Shown here piece by piece: positions 35,003-46,325 of a DNA stretch of 64,000 nt. The notes beneath the pieces were generated by a model. The model was not told the origin of the DNA, did not search any database, and saw nothing but the letters and a program-made list of their open reading frames with translations. Every line of letters starts with the position of its first letter. Within the stretch, counting starts at the first letter, position 1. This DNA is from Acanthopleura granulata (taxonomy: Eukaryota > Mollusca > Polyplacophora > Chitonida > Chitonidae), in NCBI GenBank assembly GCA_016165875.1, contig JABBOT010000011.1:16075808-16139807 (forward strand), written 5' to 3'. A program made the translations under genes and the position numbers.

Positions 35003-35065
35003 CCTCCCACCATAATGCAGGCCATAGCGTAAACTCCAATCAAATAAGTAAATCAATCAAACACC
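35003..35065 (+). mobile_element. SINE 3' remnant
   Basis: GACCGGTTACCTCCCACCAT followed by AATGCAGGCC, then CTCCAATCAAATAAGTAAAT, matches the last part of the SINE with a deletion. Confidence 0.6.
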
Positions 35066-35947
35066 AACCAATAAAATCACATCGCTAACCGTACAGAATG
35101 ATGGCTATGTCATGCAAACAAAGGGAGGAATATAACACAGTTGTTGCGTTGGTGCTGTGAATTATTACACATTTACGTACTTACGACACGAAGCGATGTT
35201 AGAATTACAACATCAATGATTTTCTCCCCCTACCGCCTCCTACCACTTATGACAAGTTAAGCACCTGGGGAGCTATGAAGGTTGTTAATAATGTATTTTG
35301 CCTAATATTTTTTGTCCTCTCTCAATAAACCTGTAATTAGGCCGTCCGTTGTAAATATACAATTTCTATGTTGAAGGTATCTGGAAAGTCTCTTTCACCT
35401 GGTTGGGTACAGGTAGATATAAGTCATTATGATAATCACAGGTGTATCTACTAATCCATCATCCGTTCTAGATAATTGCAATTTCAGGCAAATTGTGCGA
35501 CTTGTGGTAACTAAGGAAATTACCGTCGATAAAAACCACTGGGTGCCCAGCGAAAGACGATACATCACGTCTGAACAATGGCTACTCTTTATTACTTTCA
35601 ACCAGATGTTATAAAACGCATTAATCACCTTCATTAAGCCTCTAACCTTAACGGAAAGCTTGGGGGAGAGATGTAAACATTAACATGTGAAGCGTCAAGC
35701 CCGTTGCAAAAAGCCAGGACAAGGTGGAATTTGCCGGACAGGTTGTAGAACATCTCATCGATCTGTCAGTGGTCAGCAGCTTTACCATAAGCATTCGACC
35801 ATTCTGGTAAACGAGTTATGAACTTACTACGACTCTGTTTTCGCAACCAAGTGAAATCTTCCTGAATCACAGATCTTGGAGATTCGTCTCCACTGAAAAC
35901 CAGAAAAGGTCATTGTTTTCATGTTATTGTGTATACATATGTTAAAG

Positions 35948-36225
35948 GGCATGACAACACAGCAGTTTGAGTATATCTAGACCAGTATCGTGTGATAAAT
36001 TGCATTTAACATCACTGTTTTTTTTTTAACCTAATTCCCCTTAAGCCATGTTGCTGTAGGGATTGTAAGTTGTTACTTCTTAAACATTTTCGTGAACATT
36101 TGGAATAAAAGTCTAACTGAGGTAGATTGCCAAGAGGCCGGAATTCACCGGTAACATGTGACCATTTGCCGACTATCACATTGTCATCCCTACTCTGGTT
36201 TTATAGTCTCTGTGAGGTAGTTTTT
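35948..36225 (-). repeat. Rep-A copy, minus strand
   Basis: The + strand shows TGATAAATTGCATTTAACAT, ACCTAATTCCCCTTAAGCCA, GTTGTTACTTCTTAAACA, AATTCACCGGTAACATGTGA and CCATTTGCCGACTATCACA. Confidence 0.85.
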
Positions 36226-36329
36226 TATGTTGGTTGGGTATGTATTAATTTCAAATCACTTCATGTCTGGTAGGTCTGACATGAGACAAAGCTTCGAAAA
36301 AAGAAATGTGTATTTTTTCTTGCCTAGTG

Positions 36330-36806
36330 ACCTACAAAGCCACCATTTGTAACTTATAACATTTTACCGTCATTTGTATCCTAGATCACCACCATCTGCA
36401 TGTAACTTGCAATCACTACCTGCCATTTGTAATTCCTTTGTAACCTAGAATGCCACGTTTTGTAACCTACAATATTACCATTTGGAACATGTAACATTTT
36501 GCTAGCCTAGCATGTGTAACCTACTCAGCTGCAATGTGTAAACTGCAATACTACCATTTTAGCCTAGAATGACACCATTTGTACCTGCAGAATCACCATT
36601 TTTGAGTGGCCATAAATGTCACCATTTGTTACCATATATGTATTTAAAAACACCCTTTACAACTATAGTAACCGGTAATGTCACCATTTATAGGTTTGCC
36701 TCAATTGTCACCCTTTGCAACGTGCAATAATACCATTTGTAGCCTACCATACCATATGTAACAAGCAATATCAACACATGTACTCCAGAATGCTTCCATT
36801 TGCAGC
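36330..36806 (+). repeat. Degenerate minisatellite, unit about 20-25 bp
   Basis: ACCATTTGTAACCTACAAT-like words recur about twenty times (for example GCCACCATTTGTAAC, TATTACCATTTGGAAC, GACACCATTTGTACC, TGTCACCATTTGTTACC and AATACCATTTGTAGCC). The spacing is variable. The array is old and diverged. Confidence 0.7.
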
Positions 36807-38583
36807 AATAATAAATCATCGCCTGACAGCAAATGTTCTTCATACTCGATGTCAACAGAGATCACGGTCGCGATTTACAGCCACGCGACAAGGCATGCAC
36901 AACTTTGTTGACATAAACACGAGTCAGCACGCAATTGAGGTTAAGACAGAAAGTATTCTCACTGAGTGGTTAAAACTTTGATATTGTATTCTGTGTCTTA
37001 CTGGCGTGGATCTTGATGCGAGCATTCAGAGAAGGAATTTTATGATGAAAATGAGGCTCGCATGGGAAATATCCATCCCTAAGTACACATAACAAAGTCA
37101 AAATCCTGGTCGTTTTTTGGAATTTGTGATGCATAAATGCATATTGGTGAGACGATGTTTAACATCATCAATCTTTGCAAAGCCCAGTTTTTTGTTTTGT
37201 TCTTTTTTTCCTTTGTCTTCCCTTAATTGTAACACCTGTTTGCTATAAATGTGTACGGGTAAAAAGGTAACCCACAGTTTCCTTATTAATCAGTTATATT
37301 TTTTTTCTCTATTAAGAACCATCGTAGGTACAATGAATATCTTTTTCTTCTCTAAAAACAATGTTTAGGCAAGCTGATAAAGAAACTGCTGTTGTAGTTA
37401 CGCTTGGAAATCTAAAAAAACCTGAGGCTTTGCACAAACGACAAAAATATCTTCCTTACTTTGACTTTTTGAACTTTGCAGTATATTTTTCTCACTGAAA
37501 CATATTTAAAAACTCATGTTTGATTTCAAGTTTGTTACCTTAAAAATTTATTGAAAAAAAAAACAAACGTTCGTTAAATTAAATTCAGAGCATCAAGACA
37601 TCCAGGTTATGCATAAATTGTGAAAATGAGGTTACGGTTTATATTTTTCTGTGCCATTAAAAAGATGATGGTCTATTTACATTAGCTCAGATGCATGAGT
37701 CATAAGTCCGGGCTTAGGTGTCTCTTCTTGCTAAACCGGATAGATTTAATTTGACAACAAAAATTTAATAAGAAAGTAAGGAATTAAGACGTCAGATTAC
37801 CTCAGCCGAGCTGATTTAAGCAAAGGACCGTCCGGTGCAAGCTAATTTAACAGTAAATTCACGTGTGGAACGTCTTTTTTACCTCCGAGAATAGATTAAT
37901 CTCGGAAACGTATAACAATTGCGCTCTGTATTAGAGCGGATTGAAAAATGTGTTAGTCGGCCTACATATACCTACGATATGAATAAATTACGCTCACTCC
38001 AAACTCTAATCATGGTTGATAAACTCTCTGTGGAATAGCGCGAACTATATTACTGCTCAAGAAGAAAAAAACAAGCTTTTTTTAAACTCATAACTTGCAA
38101 GTGATTTATGGATGTTTATGTCTGATTTACACTTGCGATGTGACACAGGATATAACGCCGTCAAAACAGTTTGATTTTTCTAGAGTTCCAGAGGCTTACA
38201 ACAATCGTTATCAAGGTCTGGAGACGTAAAATAAACGTTAGAGAGATGGCTTTCAACTTCGGTGAAATATAAAAGCATATCTAAAGTATTAATATGTGCA
38301 TAATACAGTGCCGTACCCGTTTAAAGATTTGTCATTTTCTTCTTTATAGGAACCATTATGAAAGATATGTCAGAAGCTCTTTTACTGGTAATAAGGCCTT
38401 TTGAAAATGAGGCAAAGATATGTTTGTGAACAAACCTAGCATGTCAGAGGAAGTGTTCATTGAAGAGATCTATGACGTTTTTATGCCTAATTTGCAGACG
38501 CAATTTTTCGACACACGCCTTTCTATAAGGCATTAATATAGAATTGCAGCTTTTCAGGAACTTCGCGATCTCTCAGTTTCTCA
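36807..38583. other. Non-coding, AT-rich
   Basis: Long T and A runs. No gene, RNA or known repeat is recognised. Confidence 0.5.
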
Positions 38584-38668
38584 AGTCTTGAACCAGACGG
38601 TCGCCGTTTGGGTACAAAAATAAATCTCCAGTCTTGAATCAGACGGTCGCCGTTTGGGTACAAAAAAG
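38584..38668 (+). repeat. 46-bp tandem duplication
   Basis: AGTCTTGAACCAGACGGTCG, CCGTTTGGGTACAAAAA at 38584 is repeated at 38630 with one base change in the first 39 bases. Confidence 0.93.
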
Positions 38669-38794
38669 TCCCGAGTAGCTTATGTTTTACGATTTAAAAT
38701 AAATAAGTGTGTAAATTATAAAGCTAATTTGATCGCTATCTGCTCCCGTTCTCCGGGAACAAGCGTCATACAAAAGGATTGGGCTTAAACAAAA

Positions 38795-38877
38795 TCATTG
38801 CAGCGAGGACAACTGTGATAGTTGGCAAACGCTGAAGCGCAACCAACGGAATTCAACCTCTTGTCATATAATCTCAG
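38795..38877 (+). repeat. Rep-A 5' fragment
   Basis: GCAGCGAGGACAACTGTGAT, AGTTGGCAAACG and GGAATTCAACCTCTTGTCAT match the first third of the family. The copy is cut off by a SINE. Confidence 0.6.
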
Positions 38878-39075
38878 TTTATTTATTTCATTGGTAATTT
38901 ATGCCGTGCTCAAGAATGTTTCACTTATACGATAGTGGCTAGCGTTATGGTTAGAGAGAAAACGGGGCAGAGCACGGGGAAAACCCAGAACCATCCCGCA
39001 TGAGCTAGACTTAGGCTCACAGCGATCGCTCGATTCATTGCTCTGCAGCAGCAAGCAAGCCCCTCGACTTAGGAG
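38878..39075 (-). mobile_element. SINE, minus strand, inserted next to Rep-A
   Basis: The + strand shows TTTATTTATTTCATTGG, the ATGCCGTGCTCAAGAATGTT block, ACTTATACGATAGTGGC and GGCTCACAGCGATCGC. A mid-body deletion lost the GCTGGCAGACC stretch. It directly follows a 5' fragment of Rep-A. Confidence 0.75.
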
Positions 39076-39865
39076 GTCCCGAGTTAGGATTAATTCCAAC
39101 TGTATCTTGAAAGGTTTAAACGCACGAGGAAGTAGTTAATGGCATGGACGGGCTTAGTGTTATATTACAGTGTTTTGGGATCAGATAGTGGTTTGTGCAA
39201 AATATCACATAACCGGTTGGGTAAGAAAAAGAATTCGTACGGTTGCTAGGTTATAATCACTATGATGTCATAATGACGTCAGCCATCTCACCATGTGATG
39301 GGTGCGTGGCAGTGATTAATGTGTTGCGCCAAATACTTTTCGAATCATTAAGTAAGTCATCAAAAGTAAAAGTGCCTCACATTAAAAAGTACACGCGTTG
39401 TTCAACAGGTTACATCAGTTGTGTCTGATTTATTTCTGTCTAGATGTTTCTTAATCGTAAATGTGCTGATTTTCAGTGTAAAACGAAAAATTAACAAGAG
39501 TTTTTACTTTATCTGATGTGATAATTGTATGTAAGAAATCTTTTAGAAATAGCTACTATCACTGCTACATAATTTGCAAGTGTCACAAACGGATACTGGC
39601 ATGCAAACGTTTGTTTTGAAAGTGCATTCTGTCTCTCAAAATTAAATCGACATGTTAATTAAATGTTAACATTAGACATTTTCTTTTAAATGATGTTTAA
39701 TCCATGTCAGTTACCGAGTTATCATAAAAACTGAAGTTCGTGAAAACGTCTTAATATAAAAAAATGATTACGTGAACAAATTGCAATAAAAGTGTAACTG
39801 GGTTACTTTTACATCATTTCTTGCTTTTCTGGTTTTATAAAAAAATATATAGAATATATTGGGGA

Positions 39866-40315
39866 GTGAAGGTTGAATACCATAAATATTATTCGACTGA
39901 GGGGTGGAAATGATAACCCACGTAACGCGTTATCATTTCCACCTTTCACGAGAACAATATTTATGGTATTCAGCCTTCAATGTGCAATATTCTATTTATT
40001 ACTTATACCCTAACAGTATCATGATTTTGTGTAGTTCAAAGAGTTTTAGACATTTTTTCTCGCTGTAGGCTGTCCCAGACATGCCTAGCGCCTGACGTCG
40101 TGTACATGACGTGTCTTCTTGCGTGATGTGAGAATGTAGCAGATGACTAAACTTGCATTATGACGTCACTCCGCTCAGACTGGAACTTTATAAGAAAAAA
40201 ACGTTTCTTTTTTGACGTCATCACGTCTGGGTGTGAAGTATGGAAATGTGATATTTCACTGCAGCGAAAATAACACTTCTATCAGTGAAGGAAATATTGC
40301 GATTTCACTGATGTA
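39866..40315 (-). mobile_element. Element D copy 2, uninterrupted
   Basis: The hairpin end comes first (39866-39992: AGTGAAGGTTGAATACCATA ... TATGGTATTCAGCCTTCAAT, with inner arms GGAAATGATAACCC / TTATCATTTCC). It is followed by GGCTGTCCCAGACATGCC, ATTATGACGTCACTCC, TTTGACGTCATCACGTCTGG and ATATTTCACTGCAGCG. Confidence 0.85.
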
Positions 40316-42229
40316 TAAATAATAAATGGACATTTTTATGTTAAAATGTGCCGTTATCTACACATTGAATCTGACACATTGGTTACAACATCCGCGTGTA
40401 TCTTCCACATCAGTGGAAGCTGTTGACATCTACTCTCAGATATAACTATCATCTGTTAAAAGTACATATACATGTAGTTTTAATAGATTGCAATGCTGGA
40501 TTTATCAATGAGACAGTTTGCGGGTAGTTTGACTTTTGGGTATTGTTTTACTGGTGACGGCCTGAACTGTGACTTTTCTTCTGTAAGTCCAGCATGATTT
40601 ATCATATCACGGTTAGGTGTAGTCTTTTAAAGTTGTATGCCTTCCAGTTCCCTTTATTTCTAGTTACCTTCTGTGGCCCTCGTACAGGATTTTGTAACCA
40701 TGCTCAGATACAGATAGATGCCTTGCTCTACTTAACAATGTCGAGCTGACGTTTGGTCTCGTTAATTTTAGATTAATCACCGGCGAGGTGACAGGAAGTC
40801 AAATTTGGCTGATTCGGCTGGGCTTGAAATCAGAAGTTTTTTCATTTATCTGCTGGATGTCGGTGGTTCAGTTTCTTCCACCCATTTAATCCTGACCCGA
40901 TTGTATACGTAAGGAATTGTTGAGCATGTTGTAAAAACACCAATATGTATACAAAAAAATATAACCCCTTATATTAAGTACGACGTTAAACCCCAAGCAC
41001 TCACCTATAACCCATTAAAGAAAATTAGATTTTCTTTTTAATTATCGAGGGTGTATACAGCAGCTAACACTGACCGTAATTGCCTTTTGTGACAACAGGT
41101 GGGGGCAAATACAGATGACATAATTCCGTGAATCCACTGAACAGGATAAGAAAAATCTCCTCATTTGTTATTGAATATGACCATATAAACCGTTACTATA
41201 ACAGTTATGTATTATGGATAGGGTGTTTCGTCTGCTGTTAATTCAAATCTGGTTTGGCATATGCGGTTTATAAAATGTATTTATTAGCGTTTTTTGGCAT
41301 TACTCTTCTTTTGGGTGTTGTCGAGAAAGAATAAAAAGGTTTACAAATTTTAAAGGGGACAGAAATTCGTGTCTTAATCCCTTCATACCGGACATACCTT
41401 TTTTATCTTGTAGGTCCTGTCATCAAAAAACGAAATCTTCCTTTCAGTGCGGTTTTTTTTTGCGATTAAGCTTACGTAATCTTTTCCTGAGTCATTTAGG
41501 ATGTTGTAATGATAGATAATGATTTGACCAAATAAGGCATTTTATACGTACCTCGGCATTTTTTCACGATAAGAAGGAGCTGTTTTGTTCACTGTCCACA
41601 GGTTTACACATTCTATGACAGAATGTGCAAAAACTTACAAAATAAAGCTGTCATTCTAAAGGGAAACTGGTGATAAATTAAATCTACTTTGTCACACGTT
41701 GTTTTTGTTATGACATTGTTCTCATTATATATGGCATGGTACATCTTGGACAAAACCCGTTCTTAATTCCTGGTTCAGTTTTTTTGTCCCACCGTGACAG
41801 ATTTCATCTAGAGCAATTATTAATTTTCCCTCTGGTTTCCGGCACTTTTAAGGAGAAAAAGACTCGTGAAATGCGATACGATTCTTTCAGCTTGCTGCCT
41901 TGCAATGTTCCGCTTATAATAGCCAGTTTTAGATAGGCAATATATTTATTTATTTATCTATTTATTGATCGTGGTATAGCCTCGTGCACAGTGACTTTTC
42001 ACTTCCGTTTATGGTTTGAGGAAACCAGAGTGCATGGGGTTGAACGCCCCTCTTGGTTGTAAATACATGCAGAGATCAACCTGTACAAAGCTCCTTACTC
42101 TTCAGTCAAAAAGTCGAGAGCACGAATCAAAATAAACCAAGCTCAAATTCCCACTAGGCCGCAACAGCCCGCCGTCTGTGTCGTCTGGTACTCATTACAG
42201 GTGAAAGGCCTGTGTCAAAACTTACGGCG
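40316..42229. other. Non-coding; possible SINE tail debris
   Basis: AAGTACGACGTTAAACCCCA near 40976 resembles a SINE 3' end, and a TTTATTTATTTATCTATTTA tract sits at about 41946. Neither is complete enough to call. Confidence 0.4.
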
Positions 42230-42708
42230 TGAAAGCGAAAGACCTCGTAAAAATGAACTTAGGGTGAGTGAAAAGACCATTAAAGACTGTATCGGACAAT
42301 ACCTTCACTGAATTTTTTAGATTTTCTTTTACCAAAATAAAATGTGTCCAAAATTTTGATTGTATGGTGGATTTTATGGGCCATACTCATCGTGTGGTTC
42401 CCCAGCGACGTCTCACGACCTTTTGTACATCTTTATGTTTAGCTCAAAATATTGTTCTTGTGAAGAAAACTCTTGCAATGTTTGCATTAAATTTTTGGTT
42501 TAAGGCCATAGAAAAGTCGGCCTGACGTCATTGTCGAACGACATCATCAATATGGTCCATAAAATAAACCATACAAAATCAAAACATTTAACTGCGTTTA
42601 TTTTGATGAAAAAAAATCTAAGAAATTAAGTGAATGTTTTTTCAGGTACAGATTTTAATGACATTTTCAATCACCCTAAGTTCTTTTTTACGAGATCTTT
42701 CCCTTTAA
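42230..42708. mobile_element. Foldback C, copy 2
   Basis: The left arm has AAGACCTCGTAAAAATGAAC, TTAGGGTGAGTGAAAAGACC and CACTGAATTTTTTAGATTTT. The right arm is its reverse: ATCTAAGAAATTAAGTGAAT, ATTTTCAATCACCCTAAGTT and TTTTACGAGATCTTTCCCTT. The centre shares CAAAATATTGTTCTTGTGAA with copy 1. Both copies lack coding capacity. Confidence 0.85.
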
Positions 42709-43007
42709 ATATTTCATTGACTGTGTCCTCCACACCTCTTGGATCACTATTATATTGTTGAAAAATGTTTTTTCAACACAAATGAAATAAATAAACATCT
42801 CATGTCACAATATGAAAAAAGCTGACTAAATGAGTTGACCCTAAGGCGAAATGCCAAACATCACATTTAATTTCGTCGCTATAATTTGGTTTTAGTTCAT
42901 CTATCATATCATGACTTGAACAATTGCCTAGTAGCAGGCCCACAACTACACCTGGATTATTTCAACCCACAACTAAAAACGAATGATTTGAAATAGAATG
43001 AAAGAGA

Positions 43008-43185
43008 CCACAACATAGAGAGCAAGACCAGTGCAGCGACGACAGTGTGATAGTAGCATGTGTAGACGGTTAAGTCTGGCCTCTTGTCAGTTTAATTCAA
43101 TGTAGGTTTTATTTTAACTGTTCGAATAAAGGCTTGAACACTGGCAATTTACCCTCTCCCTAACACTTACTGAGTCTTAAGTAAG
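43008..43185 (+). repeat. Rep-A copy, diverged
   Basis: GACCAGTGCAGCGACGACAG, TGTGATAGTAGCATG, GGCCTCTTGTCAGTTTAATT and GTAGGTTTTATTTTAACTGT are shared. It ends near TACCCTCTCCCTAACAC. Confidence 0.7.
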
Positions 43186-44627
43186 ATGTACTAATAATGG
43201 ATTGCTACCTGAAGAATTTAACGATACATGAATGTCTGGTATTCAGGGCGCACATTGATGAGTGCGAGGGACCAAGCCTCCGAGCCTCACGAACTGACAC
43301 ACATGGTCAGTTAATACTGGACGTGTATGTGCCGTTAGATGTGACAAAAGATTATAGATCACCGGACAAGCTCTGGCCACTGGTTGGTCAGCGATCTGTT
43401 TTCCTGGTCAGTTAACAGTTGATTAATGAACCTAGTTTCCCCTGAGCTCACATCCTAAACCCCGTTCTCACGGTAACTATGCATCCAAGAAACAAGTCAA
43501 ACACGTCGTTCATATTACACCTGTCATATTTTTTTAGTCGGATACCAAACATTTAATTTGTTAGTCTTGATGTTGATTGTAGGTGTTATTGATTTTACGG
43601 CGGGACAATAAAACGATTTTATTGTTTTGAAAGGGAATGCCTTTGGCTTGGCCTAAGGGCTTAGTTACTGTTTGAGCAATAATCTATGCTTTCATATTGA
43701 CCACTAAAACTCTTTCGTTATATCCGCCTGTAAATTTATTTATTTGGATTGGGAGAGAATATTTAGATTCACCCGAGTTCAATGCTCGTCAGGTGACAAT
43801 GAGCCGCCGGAGATTTGCACACTCTAGCATTGTTCATTGCTCATTCACAAATGTATACATCTAGTTTATATCTGTACGTCGTCTGTGGCAAACGTCTGTA
43901 ATTCGCCAAAGGCGATAGTTTTGCTCCGACACTCTGCTGTTTTCCACTAATGAAACTGGCCTCCATCGCATAGATAAGTGTAAAAAATAGTGGAAATTTC
44001 TTACGTATGAATTCAATAGAACAGACGACATTTTCAGAAAGTACACATCATCTGGAAGGCAATTTGATCTAATTCCTTATATAGTCTCCATGGAGAAGGA
44101 ACGTCTGTTTATAGAACTGGATGCATCATCAATCACTTGGAACTGGTTGGGAAATTCGTTCAACCATGGTGTAGCATTGTCAAGTGTAATTTATTATATG
44201 CAATCATATTTTTATGCATCCAAAAATGTAATATTTTCAGAAGCCATAGGCGCTTGAATTTCATCCCATCAAATCATGGCTTGTAATGTATTGTGCGCTT
44301 CGGCTCCAAGTAACATACACGGTTTACAGCAAAGTTAGCGCACAAGATGAAGAGTTCGACTCCTGTCGTTGACTGCATTCTTATTCTTGCTTCTTAATAC
44401 TTGTTACGGAGAAAATAATTAAATCACAAAGCAAATCTTGTTTGCTTATACTTTGCTTATATTCTGGGGTAACGTCACAATTTATATCCTATGTCTACGT
44501 ATGATTTATGACATACACCCGTACTTCCAAGGAAAGCTCAATGCACCCAGACACATGCACGTGCCGTCCATGGTGTCGTTTTCCTCATAGTCAGTTACCT
44601 TCAGCTTTTAAAGGAACACACCCCATT

Positions 44628-44768
44628 TAAACATTTCGTGCTGATTCCAAATATGGTCTTCATTTTTTTAACTTTTGGTATTTTGTCATGATTAAAACGG
44701 AATAAAAATTGAGGTGCTACTGTGGACATCTTAGACGGTATTGAATGTACCGAGGCACAGTGCATGGG
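44628..44768 (+). repeat. Repeat G, copy 2
   Basis: ACATTTCGTGCTGATTCCAA, TGTCATGATTAAAACGGAAT, AAAAATTGAGGTGCTACTGT and TTGAATGTACCGAGGCACAG align in order with copy 1. A SINE begins at its right end. Confidence 0.6.
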
Positions 44769-44769
44769 T

Positions 44770-44996
44770 GTATTTATTTATTTATTTGATTGGAGTTTTG
44801 CGACGTACTCAACAATATTTCACTTATACGACGGCGGCCAGCATTGTGGTGGGAGGAAATCGGGCAGAGGCCTGGGTAAACCTACGACCATCCGCAGAGC
44901 TTCCCTCTTACGGCTGGAGAGGAAGCCAGCATGAGCTGGACTTGAACCCACCGCACTGGTGGGAAGCTAGCGCGCTAACCAACTGAGACCCGTGCG
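44770..44996 (-). mobile_element. SINE, minus strand, nearly full-length
   Basis: On the + strand: TTTATTTATTTATTTGATTG, GCGACGTACTCAACAATATT, ACTTATACGACGGCGGCCAG, then GAAGCCAGCATGAGC and TTGAACCCACCGCAC. It ends AGCGCGCTAACCAACTGAGA, the reverse of an A-box. It abuts repeat G on its left. Confidence 0.88.
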
Positions 44997-44999
44997 TAG

Positions 45000-46224
45000 G
45001 TGTAATTCGCCAATATGGTCATTAACGTATGTATCAACCGAGATGAGTACTACATTACAGCGCGTGTAAACATGAGAACTATTAGACTCCAAAAATCAGT
45101 ATGAACAGCGCTATTTCGGTGCCGATATATCTCCTTCCAACTCTTCGAAGCAAGTCTTCGATGCAGTGTGGAGTGATATTACCGTTCTGCTTCACGTTAA
45201 ATTCTCGTCTTTTGATCGTTCCCTACATTGATTATGAATCAGTATCTCGAGTATATGCAGAAAAGAGAAGGCGGTTTCCATTGTTTAATTTCAAATGGAA
45301 AGTATACACATAGGTAGAGTAAATGAATGTTTGACATTTCTGCAGCTTATGTATAGTAATGACAACGAGAGACAGCAGTTATTCCCCTTTGTGCAGGTGG
45401 TGTTGAAATTTTTTTGTCGCACTTGGGCGTACAAAACATTGGCACAGTTTTTCGACTTGTGTGTAATGACATTCTACGGCATGGTGTTTCACTTGTTCAT
45501 TTGTCAGGTTGGTAAATGACAAAGCGCTTTTGTCATATACTTGTGTACACATTTGAAGGCACAGAACATATGCATGAAAAACACAGTAACGATATCCTGC
45601 AAATCGAAACCACATAATTATGTCCTAACACAAATTACATAATGGCTACATGTCAGCAATACATGGGAAGGGTGAGGAGAGTAGAAGAACAAAGGCTAAA
45701 TGATCTAAAAAAAAGACTTGGTTCTTTCATGATTTTTGCTATTACCTGCTAAGACAGTGTATCATGTAGACACAATTACTTATACATAATTACTGGAAAC
45801 CCGTTTGGCTGCACCCAGACTTGCTGGCAAATGGCATGCACTAGTTTTACTATGCGAGACCCTTACAGGTTAAGTATGTTTATCTCTGATTTGTATCTTT
45901 GTTGGAAGGATTCCCAACCACCTACATACATGAATTGCGTCTTTCCGGCCGTTTGACTCCAGAATAACACAATGGACACGTCGGAGTGGAACAGGCTAGC
46001 CTACATACACAAGCTAGGTTTCTGGCTCCTATGCTTAGCTTCCGGGATCAGAGGTATCGCTAGGGTTACGCTGAAACAGAGCCTGGTTTTGCAAATGACC
46101 TTCAGTTCAGCGAATTGCTTGAATCTGTAGTTTTTGGTAACCCAATAAGGAGTGTTTCTCGATAAAGATTAAATGTTACACTGTCTAAGTATAGTATTAC
46201 GTTTCTTAAGCACAACATTATTTG
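45000..46224. other. Non-coding, no recognised feature
   Basis: Only short frames without domain features. Confidence 0.5.
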
Positions 46225-46325
46225 GTCGCGGATCTCCCAAGGGCACTGTCCGGTTTCTTCCCACAACAACGCTGGCCGCCGTCGTATCACTGAAATATAA
46301 CGCCAATGAAATAAATAAATCAATA
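46225..46325 (+). mobile_element. SINE 3' fragment
   Basis: GGTCGCGGATCTCCCAAGGG, the CGGTTTCTTCCCAC core and CTGGCCGCCGTCGTATCACT are followed by GAAATATAACGCCAATGAAA and an ATAAAT-rich tail. Confidence 0.7.

Noticed and set aside
40860..41002. Additional SINE copy
   Set aside because: Only a short tail-like word (ACGACGTTAAACCCCA) matches. The body is too diverged to call.
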